From Planctomycetota bacterium (GTDB lineage: Bacteria; Planctomycetota; UBA1135; UBA2386), in NCBI GenBank assembly GCA_020848735.1, contig JADLHO010000126.1:59835-123834 (forward strand): a stretch of DNA of 64,000 nucleotides, given 5' to 3'. The position numbers were made by a program, and so were the translations under genes. Positions within the stretch are counted from its first letter, which is position 1, and each line of letters starts with the position of its first letter. Under the pieces are notes generated by a model. That model searched no databases, was not told the DNA's origin, and saw only the letters and a program-made list of their open reading frames with translations. Of this stretch, positions 56,171-63,298 are shown one piece after another.

Positions 56171-58000
56171 TCAGAAACCCTCGGGCATCACGAGCGTCGG
56201 CCGCAGGACGAGGAACAGGCGCTGGTTCTCGTCGGTGCGCTGCGCCGGCGCGAGCAGGCGATTCAGGACGGGCACGTTGCCCAGCCAGGGCAGGCCCTCC
56301 GTGATCGACGGTGCGCCGAGGTCCTGCACGCCGCCGAGCAAGAGCGTCTGCCCGCTGTTCACGGTGACCGCACCCTTCAGCGTGCGGCCATGGGCGAGGA
56401 AGGGCACCTCGAGCATCGTCGCGCCGATGCCCTGCACGTCGATCGTCTCGTTGGACTCGAGCGCGACGCCGCGTGCATCGAGCCGCAGGCTGAGCTCCAG
56501 CGAGAGGTCGCGCCTGACGAAGGCCTGCACGTCGATCGTCGGGCCGGTGGCGACCGAGCTCACGCCGGGGAACGCGAGCTCGACGGCGCTGCGGTACCCC
56601 GCTTCGAGGTTGTCGACCGTGGCGATGCGGTCGCGGAGCTGGAGCACGCTGCGCTGGCCGTCGAAGAGCCGCAGCGTCGGTGCGGTCCAGCTCACGCCGC
56701 CGTTGCCGCCGTTGGTCTGGTCCCAGAGCGTGTCGCCGCCGAGCTTGCCGTAGACCTCGCCCGTGCTCCCGGCCGCGCCGGGGAGGAAGGGGATGGCGTA
56801 GTTCGCGGAGAGGCTCGCCGTGAAGCCGACGGACTTCGCGTCGTCGACCGCGAAGCTCCGGGCCCCGGGCAGCGTGCTCCAGCCGGTGAAGACGTCGGCC
56901 GACGACAGGCCCGCGCGCGTCGCGAGCTGGCCGTAGTCGAGCCCCGCCGGCACGAACTGGAGCCCATCGCCGAAGCCGCCGATCAGCGCATTGCGCAGCA
57001 CGAGGTCCGCGTCCTCGCGGTTGCGGACGGGGAACTCGACCGCGTCGAAGTCCGCGTACATCGCGAGCGGATCGAGCGCGACGCCGAGGTCGTTCAGGTA
57101 ACCCGACGGCCCCTGCACGAGCTTCGCCTCGATGCGGATCTGCGGCTCGTACTTCTGGATCGCCGACCAGTTCGGCCCGAAGAGGAACGTGTCGCGCTCG
57201 GGGCGAACGCTGCCGAACCAATCGTGCGGCGCGGCGAGGCCATAGTCGCCGCCGTGCTCGAAGGCCGTGGCGCGGAACTTCGCCGAATAGAGGAGCTCGT
57301 CGAACTCGTCGTCGGAGAGCAGCATCGCGAACACGTCGTCGCAGACGAGCGCGACCGCCTTGCTGATGCGGCTGCGCACCGAGCCGTTGCGCGCGTCCTG
57401 CACCGTGAAGCTCCAGGGCTGGTTGGGCTGCTTCTGCAGCTGGAACCAGGTGTCGCTCCCCTGGAAGAAGTCCTGGTCGAAGGGCGGCGTCCCCTGGTAG
57501 TCGTTGCTGCGGTCCCCATCGCGATCCCACACGAACGCGTACTGGAAGTGGCGGTCCTGCACATCGATCGGGAAGTTCGCGCGGAGATTGCCGTACGCGA
57601 TCGTGTAGAAGCCCGGCTCGAGCGTGGCGGCGGGACTCGCGTCGAAGCGGTACGCGTAGTTGCCATGACCGGCCGGGAACATCGCGGCGAAGTCGTCGAG
57701 CGCCGGTTGATCGAAGTAGCTGCGCAGCACGCCGATCTGCCGCAGGTCCGTGCGCGCGCTCGGGGCCTTGTCGGGGACGCCGAGCGTGGAGCTGCTCCAC
57801 TTCGTCGCGAGGCCGGCGGCGTATTCGCGACGCAGGGCGAGGTCGAGGAGCTGCAGCTCGAGGAACTGCTGCATCGCGAACTCGCCGAAGATCTTCCGCA
57901 GGGCAGCCGCGACGTAGATGGTCGAGCCATTGCCCCCGCAGGCCGGGGCGAGGAGCGAGACCACGAGGACGAGGAGAGCGGCGCGCGAGCGGGCGTTCAT
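56171..58000 (-). CDS. lipoprotein with C-terminal secretin-like domain
   Basis: 609 aa. Signal AALLVLVVSLLAPAC with a lipobox Cys at about residue 21. The C-terminal 150 residues carry the secretin signature: VNSGQTLLLGGVQD, then LPWLGNVPVLNRLLAPAQRTDENQRLFLVLRPTLV, plus an upstream GPTIDVQAFVRRDLSLEL strand region. The middle 400 residues are beta-rich and match nothing I know. Secretins form outer-membrane channels for type II/IV systems; no other secretion genes are here, and the N-domains look unusual, so this may be an orphan or divergent member. It is convergent with the repeat lipoprotein (7-nt gap). Confidence 0.75.
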   Translation of the reverse strand: MNARSRAALLVLVVSLLAPACGGNGSTIYVAAALRKIFGEFAMQQFLELQLLDLALRREYAAGLATKWSSSTLGVPDKAPSARTDLRQIGVLRSYFDQPALDDFAAMFPAGHGNYAYRFDASPAATLEPGFYTIAYGNLRANFPIDVQDRHFQYAFVWDRDGDRSNDYQGTPPFDQDFFQGSDTWFQLQKQPNQPWSFTVQDARNGSVRSRISKAVALVCDDVFAMLLSDDEFDELLYSAKFRATAFEHGGDYGLAAPHDWFGSVRPERDTFLFGPNWSAIQKYEPQIRIEAKLVQGPSGYLNDLGVALDPLAMYADFDAVEFPVRNREDADLVLRNALIGGFGDGLQFVPAGLDYGQLATRAGLSSADVFTGWSTLPGARSFAVDDAKSVGFTASLSANYAIPFLPGAAGSTGEVYGKLGGDTLWDQTNGGNGGVSWTAPTLRLFDGQRSVLQLRDRIATVDNLEAGYRSAVELAFPGVSSVATGPTIDVQAFVRRDLSLELSLRLDARGVALESNETIDVQGIGATMLEVPFLAHGRTLKGAVTVNSGQTLLLGGVQDLGAPSITEGLPWLGNVPVLNRLLAPAQRTDENQRLFLVLRPTLVMPEGF

Positions 58001-58141
58001 GGCGAGGCGGGGCGGTCTTGGGCGAGCCGGGGCGGAGCCGGGCGAACGAGGACGCGGGCCACACCGGCGGACCCGTGTCGGGGCCGGAGGCGACGCGGGC
58101 GCGCCCCGACCGCCAGGATTTTCCGACGGGCGCCGGGCGGT

Positions 58142-59986
58142 TCAGCCGCCGCGCCGGCGCCCACCCTGCCCGACACCGAGCACGGCGAGCCATTCGTCGA
58201 CGCCGAGCTTGCCGCCATCGGCCCCCTCGCTCAGGCCGTCGATGACCTCCTCGTGGAGCATGCCCTTCTGCTGCAGCAGGGCGTGCACCCGCTGCTCGAT
58301 CGTGTCGGCCATCCAGAGCGAATAGACGTTCACCGGCTGGGTCTGGCCCCGGCGATGCGCCCGGTCCTCGGCCTGCCACATCCAGGCCGGGTTCCACCAG
58401 TGATCGAAGTGGATCACGTAGCTCGCCTCGGTCAGCGTGAGCCCGACGCCTGCGCTCTTCACCGTCGCGACGAACGCCGTGATCGAGGGGTCCTCGCGGA
58501 ACTGCCGCACCGCGGCCTCGCGGGCACCGGCGCCGAGGCTGCCGTCGAAGGTGACGACGCCGAAGGGCCGCAGCGCGTCCGCGATGCGCAGCACGCCGTC
58601 CTCCACCCATTGCGTGAAGACGAGCACCTTCTGGCCGCTCGCCGCGATCTCCTCGACCTTCTCGAGCGTCGCCCGCAGCTTCGGGCTGCTTGCGTTGCCG
58701 GGCGCGAAGTTGCAGATGCGCTTGAGCTCCGCGATGCGGGTGAACACGTGCATGCGCGTCACGCGATCGCCGAGCTCCTCCAGTTCGTCGCGGGCCCGCG
58801 TCTCCGCGGCCTCGTAGGCGAGGCGCTGCTGGGCGTCGAGTTCGAGCCACTCGTCCTGGCGGATCTTCGGCGGCAGCTCGCGCATGACGTCGCGCTTGGT
58901 GCGGCGCTTCACGTAGGGCGCGATGAGCTCCGCGGCGAGCGCGGGCGTGAGGCCCTCGGCCGGCAGGAGCCGGGGCTTCAGGAACTGGAACAGGCTCTGC
59001 AGGTCCTCGAGGTGGTTCTCGATCGGCGTGCCCGAGAGCGCCCAGCGCCACTTCGCATCGAGCTGGAGCACGGCGCGCGTGCGGCCGCTCTCCGCGTTCT
59101 TGATCGACTGCGCCTCGTCGAGCAGCACGACGTCGAAGCTGCGCGCGAGGTCCTGCGGCAGGAGCGGCTCGACGCCCTTCCCGCTGCTCGCGAGGTCGCC
59201 GCGCAGGACGTCGTAGGTCGTGATCCACACGTGAGCCGGGCAACGCCAGTCCGCCCAGCGCGTGCGCGCGTCGCCGTGCACGACGGTGACGCCGAGCTCC
59301 GGCGCCCACTCCGCGAGATGGCGATCCCAGACCCCGATCACGCTGAGCGGCACCACGACCAGCGCGCGCTGAGCCTTGCCCGCGCGGAAGAGGAGCCGCA
59401 GCGCGACCGTGCTCATCACCGTCTTGCCGGTCCCCATCTCGTCGGCGAGCAACGCGGAGCGCGTGTCGCGGAGGAACGCGATGCCGTCGACCTGGTAGCG
59501 ATAGAGCGGGTGCGGGAGATCGCACGCCGCATCGTCGATGCCGAGCGGCAGCGGTGGCTGCAGGAGCGGGAGCACGAGGTCCCACACCGTCATCGTCTGC
59601 CGCAGCGTGTCGTTGGGCAGCCGGTGCTCCTTGTAGGCCTTGCGGGGCCGCGTGCCGCGCGGGCGCTCGGGCTTCGGCCCCTCGGCGGATTCGGGCTCGC
59701 GCGGCACGGGCTCGACCGAGAGCGCGAACTGCTTGCCGCGCGAGGCGCCGCCGGGCGCGCGCAGGACCTTGCAGAGATCCGCGCTCACCGCGGGCATGCG
59801 TGCGATCGCGACCGCGACCACGCCGGCCGCGGCGCTGCGCCAGAGATCCCGCGACACCGCCGCCGGTTCGCGCCGCAGGACCTCGGCCTCGCCGCGCAGC
59901 GGCAGCTCCCGCACGACGGGCTCGCAGAGGCGCCGCGCGCGCTTGAGCGTCCGGGCGCGGACCGGATCGAAGAGCGGCGCGACCAT
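58142..59986 (-). CDS. SNF2-family helicase (DEAD/DEAH superfamily 2)
   Basis: 614 aa. A variable 135-residue N-terminus precedes the SNF2 core: motif I LLADEMGTGKTVMS (about residue 175-188), DEAQ box LLDEAQSIKN, motif III LSGTPIENH, then helicase C domain VLVFTQWVED, SAGVGLTLTEASYVIHFDHWWNP and motif VI QAEDRAHRRGQ. These proteins move along duplex DNA to remodel protein-DNA complexes. It starts at MVAPLFDP, 7 nt after the upstream hypothetical gene, with which it forms an operon. No restriction or toxin genes accompany it. Confidence 0.9.
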   Translation of the reverse strand: MVAPLFDPVRARTLKRARRLCEPVVRELPLRGEAEVLRREPAAVSRDLWRSAAAGVVAVAIARMPAVSADLCKVLRAPGGASRGKQFALSVEPVPREPESAEGPKPERPRGTRPRKAYKEHRLPNDTLRQTMTVWDLVLPLLQPPLPLGIDDAACDLPHPLYRYQVDGIAFLRDTRSALLADEMGTGKTVMSTVALRLLFRAGKAQRALVVVPLSVIGVWDRHLAEWAPELGVTVVHGDARTRWADWRCPAHVWITTYDVLRGDLASSGKGVEPLLPQDLARSFDVVLLDEAQSIKNAESGRTRAVLQLDAKWRWALSGTPIENHLEDLQSLFQFLKPRLLPAEGLTPALAAELIAPYVKRRTKRDVMRELPPKIRQDEWLELDAQQRLAYEAAETRARDELEELGDRVTRMHVFTRIAELKRICNFAPGNASSPKLRATLEKVEEIAASGQKVLVFTQWVEDGVLRIADALRPFGVVTFDGSLGAGAREAAVRQFREDPSITAFVATVKSAGVGLTLTEASYVIHFDHWWNPAWMWQAEDRAHRRGQTQPVNVYSLWMADTIEQRVHALLQQKGMLHEEVIDGLSEGADGGKLGVDEWLAVLGVGQGGRRRGG

Positions 59987-59993
59987 CCGCGTG

Positions 59994-60485
59994 TCAGCGC
60001 GCCGGGGCCGCGTCGCGTTGCAGCTGCGCGAGCGCGGCCGCGATGCGCTCGTACGGTTCGCAGAGGTCGTAGTGCTCCGCGACCTGGCGCAGCACGTCGC
60101 GCACGCGCTGCAGCGATGCGGCGTCGCCGCCGTCGTGGTAGCCGAGCACGACGCGTGGGCGGCCGTCGGCCTGCGTCGACTCCTCGTCGCGGCCGATCCA
60201 CACGACGGGCTCCTGCCGCGAGCCTTGCAGGCTGAGCAGGTCCTGCTTGCGCACGAGCACGCAGTCGGGGGTCTCGCGCAGGGCCTCGAGCAGCGGCAGG
60301 CCACAGAGTTCGCCGATCACGTGCTGGTCGAGCACGGCGCCGTAGAGCACGCGCTGGAGTTCGTCGACGAGCACCGGGTCGGTGACGCGGAACTCGAGCG
60401 GGCGCGTGCGGGTGTCGGTGACGAGCGCGGCACCGCGCACGGCGCCGCCCCCGACCTCGACGGCATCGAGGAAACAGAGCTTCAT
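59994..60485 (-). CDS. hypothetical protein (163 aa), partner gene of the SNF2 helicase
   Basis: Starts at MKLCFLDAVEVGGGAVRGAALV. A strong SD AGGAGG precedes it (60494 to 60489). It looks like an alpha/beta protein with a C-terminal helical part (VRDVLRQVAEHYDLCEPYERIAAALAQLQ). I do not recognise a family. Its place directly upstream of the helicase (7-nt gap) suggests a dedicated partner. Confidence 0.7.
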   Translation of the reverse strand: MKLCFLDAVEVGGGAVRGAALVTDTRTRPLEFRVTDPVLVDELQRVLYGAVLDQHVIGELCGLPLLEALRETPDCVLVRKQDLLSLQGSRQEPVVWIGRDEESTQADGRPRVVLGYHDGGDAASLQRVRDVLRQVAEHYDLCEPYERIAAALAQLQRDAAPAR

Positions 60486-60488
60486 GCC

Positions 60489-60494
60489 CCTCCT
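60489..60494 (-). promoter_or_regulatory. Shine-Dalgarno AGGAGG for the gene starting at 60485
   Basis: Minus-strand AGGAGG ends 3 nt before the ATG. It is the most canonical SD that I see in the window and decides the start. Confidence 0.6.
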
Positions 60495-60510
60495 GGACTG
60501 GGTTCCGTGG

Positions 60511-60549
60511 GACTGGAACGACGACTGGGATCGGCGACTGGGATCGACG
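60511..60549. repeat. 13-bp tandem repeat, three imperfect copies
   Basis: Units of the type GACTGGGATCGRC are repeated head to tail in the divergent gap between the SNF2 operon and dgcN, and would lie in the 5' leader of the SNF2 operon. Confidence 0.5.
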
Positions 60550-60695
60550 GAGCCGCGGGCGCGGTGCCGAAGCGCCGACCGCGCCGTGCCCACCTGCTGA
60601 CCCAGGCGGGCAGGGCATGGTGACCTTCACGGCGTTGCGTCGCAAGCGTGGGCTCGCCGAGTCCGCCGCACGGGTGCATCGCGGAGGCCGCGCCG

Positions 60696-60701
60696 GATAA
60701 T
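60696..60701 (+). promoter_or_regulatory. -10 element GATAAT for dgcN-dgcA
   Basis: GATAAT followed by GCCGCGCC, 22 nt before the ATG at 60724. Confidence 0.45.
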
Positions 60702-60723
60702 GCCGCGCCCTCACCTCCCGCCG

Positions 60724-61731
60724 ATGATCGCGAAGCCCTATCTCCTCTTCCTCGCCGACGCCAAGGACCGCAACTCCTGCAAGACCGCCTATGGGATCGC
60801 GTACTGGCGGCCCGCGGACTGCGTCGGCGAGCTCCGCTATCCCGAGGCCACGACCGACTGCGGCACGCCGGCCATGACCGTGCGCGAGGCCGCGCAACGC
60901 GGTGCGAAGACGATGGTGCTCGGCCTCGCGCCGTCCGGCGGAGCGCTCGCGCCGCGCTGGGTCGAGACGATCCTCGAGGCCCTCGACGCCGGCCTCGACA
61001 TCGCGAGCGGCATGCACGTGCGGCTCGACAGCGTCGCGGCGATCGCGGAGCGCGCGCAGCGGCTGGGCCGCAAGCTGCACGACGTCCGCATGCCTCCGCC
61101 GGGCATCAAGGTCGGCACCGGCCGGCGGCGCCCCGGCAAGCGCCTGCTCACCGTCGGCACCGACTGCAACGCCGGCAAGATGTTCACCTCGCTCGCCCTC
61201 GAGAAGGAGCTGCGCGCGCGCGGCAAGGCCGCGACGTTCCGCGCGACCGGCCAGACCGGCATCCTGATCGCCGGCAGCGGCATCGCGGTCGACGCGGTGA
61301 TCGCCGACTTCATCTCCGGCGCCACCGAGCAGCTCGCGCCGGCGAACGCGCCCGAGCACTGGGACCTCGTCGAGGGCCAGGGCTCGCTGTTCCACCCGAG
61401 CTACGCGGGCGTGAGCCTCGGGCTGCTGCACGGCGCGCAACCGGACCTGATGGTCATGTGCCACGACCCGACGCGGAAGACCATGCGCGGCGACGTCGAC
61501 CACGCGTTGCCCGGCATCCGCGAGTGCATCGCGCTGAACGAGCACTGCGCGAAGCTCACCAACCCCGCCGCGAAGGTCATCGGCATCTCGGTGAACACGA
61601 GCCGCCTCGCGGACGGCGAGGCCAAGGCCCTGCTCGCGCGCCTCGCGCAGGAGCACGGCATGCCCGCCGTCGATCCCGTGCGCACGGGCGTGGCCCCGCT
61701 CGTCGACGCGATCCTCGCGAGCGGTCGATGA
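60724..61731 (+). CDS. dgcN: DUF1611 family protein, D-glutamate N-acetyltransferase-like DgcN
   Basis: 335 aa from ATG 60724; an ATG at 60700 overlaps the -10 element and is rejected. The DUF1611 fold has a small N-terminal domain and a P-loop-like segment TVGTDCNAGKMFTSLALEKEL (about residues 145-165), with GQGSLFHPSYAGVSLGLLHG and KVIGISVNTS later. Linked to a dipeptide-epimerase-type enolase as in the described DgcN-DgcA pathway, in which D-Glu is acetylated and then converted to N-acetyl-L-Glu. The family is certain; the reaction rests on the reported homologues and the gene pair. Confidence 0.82.
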   Translation: MIAKPYLLFLADAKDRNSCKTAYGIAYWRPADCVGELRYPEATTDCGTPAMTVREAAQRGAKTMVLGLAPSGGALAPRWVETILEALDAGLDIASGMHVRLDSVAAIAERAQRLGRKLHDVRMPPPGIKVGTGRRRPGKRLLTVGTDCNAGKMFTSLALEKELRARGKAATFRATGQTGILIAGSGIAVDAVIADFISGATEQLAPANAPEHWDLVEGQGSLFHPSYAGVSLGLLHGAQPDLMVMCHDPTRKTMRGDVDHALPGIRECIALNEHCAKLTNPAAKVIGISVNTSRLADGEAKALLARLAQEHGMPAVDPVRTGVAPLVDAILASGR

Positions 61732-62735
61732 GCGCGCGCGACGCGGCCGAGCCGCTCCGCATCGAACTCCTCGTCCGCGAGAGCTGGCCCCTGCGCGGGC
61801 TCTTCACCATCTCGCGCGGCGCGCGGACGCACGCCCAGGTGCTCTGCCTGGCACTCGCGCGCGGCGGCTTCGTCGGCCGCGCGGAATGCACGCCGTACCG
61901 CCACTACGGCGAGAGCTTCGACTCGGTCGAGGCGCAGATCCGCGGCGCGGTCGAGGCGCTCGGCGCGCGGGGCGGACGCGCCGAACTCCAGCGGATCCTG
62001 TCCGCCGGTGCCGCGCGCAACGCGGTCGACTGCGCGCTCTGGGATCTCGAGTGCAAGGCGCGCGCGATGCGCTTCTGGACCCTCGCCGGCCGTCCGCGCC
62101 CGCGCCCTGCCGTGACCGTCGAGACGATCGTGATCGACTCGCCCGATGCGATGCGCGCGGCCGCGCGCGTCGCGCGCGCGCGGCCGGTCCTCAAGGTGAA
62201 ACTCGACGCGCGCGACGTGCTCCCCCGCGTCGCCGCCGTCCGCGACGGGGCACCGGACAGCGTGCTGGTCGTCGACGCGAACGAGGCCTGGAGCCTGGCC
62301 CAGCTCGCGAGCGTCGCCGCGCCGCTGCGCGAGCTCGGCGTGGCGATGATCGAGCAACCGCTGCCGGCGGCCGCGGACGCCGTGCTGGCCGGCTTCCATT
62401 CACCGGTGCCGCTCTGCGCCGACGAGTCCTGCCACACCCGCGCCGACCTCGATCGCGTCGCCGCGCGCTACGCGATGGTCAACGTGAAGCTCGACAAGAC
62501 CGGCGGCCTCACCGAGGCCCTGGCCCTGGTCGACGCCGCGCGCGCCCGCGGCCTGCGCGTGATGGTCGGCTGCATGCTCGGCACCTCGCTCGCGATGGCA
62601 CCGGCGACCCTGCTCGCGAGCGACGCGGACTTCGTCGATCTCGACGGCCCGCTCTGGCTCGCGTCGGACCGCGCGCACGGCCTCGCGATCGAGGACAGCA
62701 AGGTCGGCCTCCCGGAGCCCGCGCTCTTCGGCTGA
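61728..62735 (+). CDS. dgcA: enolase-superfamily epimerase, DgcA-like (N-acetyl-D-glutamate racemase / dipeptide epimerase)
   Basis: 335 aa, ATGA overlap with dgcN. Enolase-superfamily muconate-lactonising-type landmarks: KVKLDA (KxK, about residues 156-158), metal ligands Asp in VVDANEAW, Glu in MIEQPLP and Asp in CADESC, and the second-face Lys in NVKLDKTGG. The C-terminal GCMLGTSLAMAPA segment is typical of Ala-D/L-Glu epimerases. In the DgcN-DgcA pathway it turns N-acetyl-D-Glu into N-acetyl-L-Glu. An Ala-Glu dipeptide epimerase role in peptidoglycan recycling is the alternative. Confidence 0.84.
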   Translation: MSARDAAEPLRIELLVRESWPLRGLFTISRGARTHAQVLCLALARGGFVGRAECTPYRHYGESFDSVEAQIRGAVEALGARGGRAELQRILSAGAARNAVDCALWDLECKARAMRFWTLAGRPRPRPAVTVETIVIDSPDAMRAAARVARARPVLKVKLDARDVLPRVAAVRDGAPDSVLVVDANEAWSLAQLASVAAPLRELGVAMIEQPLPAAADAVLAGFHSPVPLCADESCHTRADLDRVAARYAMVNVKLDKTGGLTEALALVDAARARGLRVMVGCMLGTSLAMAPATLLASDADFVDLDGPLWLASDRAHGLAIEDSKVGLPEPALFG

Positions 62736-63298
62736 GGGTCTGCAGACAGATCCCTCTGCGCGTCCGGCGGCAATCTGGCGCCAGGCATCGCGGCCACCGA
62801 CCGGGGGCACGCCATCGAGGAGCCGCAGTTCGCCGAGTCTCGCACTCCGTCGACCGTTCCGCCGGAGCCTCGCGCGATCTCGAGCAAGAAGGCGTTGCTC
62901 GCGCCCCGATGCAAGGGGTCTGGAGCGATCACGGTGATCGAGGCCTTCGGGTCGTCGCGCAGCCCGCCCCCCCGGCTCCTCGGTCTCGCTGCCACGGCCG
63001 CTTCGCCCTCGGCACGCGCCGCAGGCCCCGTGACGGTCCGACACATCGCGGCCAGGGTTCGGGGCGAAGGTCCCGCAGCGGCCGGGCGCGCTCCGGTACG
63101 GGAGCGCCGCGCGCCCTGGACACCGGGCACAGTTCTGACTGCGACTTTCGCGTTCCCCGCGACCGCTTCCGCTTCGCGACGTCAGCGCTCACCCATCCGT
63201 TGCGAAGCCACGACGGAACTACCCTTGGCCACAGCATGAAGGTTCAACTCAGGTCTTGACGCCTGCAAGTGGCTGCGCTAGACCGATGGCCGGGGAGA
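62736..63298. other. 563-bp stretch without a convincing gene
   Basis: The plus-strand frames are Arg/Pro/Ser-rich and lack conserved features. The minus strand has a short open segment (about 62750-62990: KASITVIAPDPL, SNAFLLEIARGSGG) that looks slightly protein-like but has no good start and runs into the dgcA 3' end; it could be a decayed gene fragment. A good promoter lies at its right end (63256-63284). Confidence 0.4.
63256..63284 (+). promoter_or_regulatory. promoter TTGACG-17 bp-TAGACC
   Basis: TTGACG (63256-63261), 17-bp spacer, TAGACC (63279-63284), then the ATG 14 nt downstream. It is the closest match to a full sigma-70 promoter in the window. Confidence 0.55.

Noticed and set aside
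55974..59585. 1203-codon minus-strand frame across the secretin-like and SNF2 genes
   Set aside because: It is out of frame with both recognisable proteins and Arg/Pro-rich, a frame-shadow of two real genes.
56390..60235. 1281-codon plus-strand frame
   Set aside because: Antisense to the secretin-like and SNF2 genes, with no signal peptide or motif; composition typical of an antisense GC frame.
58142..60485. SNF2 helicase plus partner considered as a phage-defence system
   Set aside because: No nuclease, methylase, sensor or toxin gene accompanies it and the surroundings are housekeeping or envelope genes.
60700..60723. ATG at 60700 as the dgcN start
   Set aside because: It overlaps the predicted -10 element; the DUF1611 N-terminus fits ATG 60724.
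62750..63130. Minus-strand segment with KASITVIAPDPL and SNAFLLEIARGSGG considered as a gene
   Set aside because: No credible start or SD, it runs antisense into dgcA, and the upstream part is Arg/Pro low-complexity. It may be a remnant but cannot be supported.
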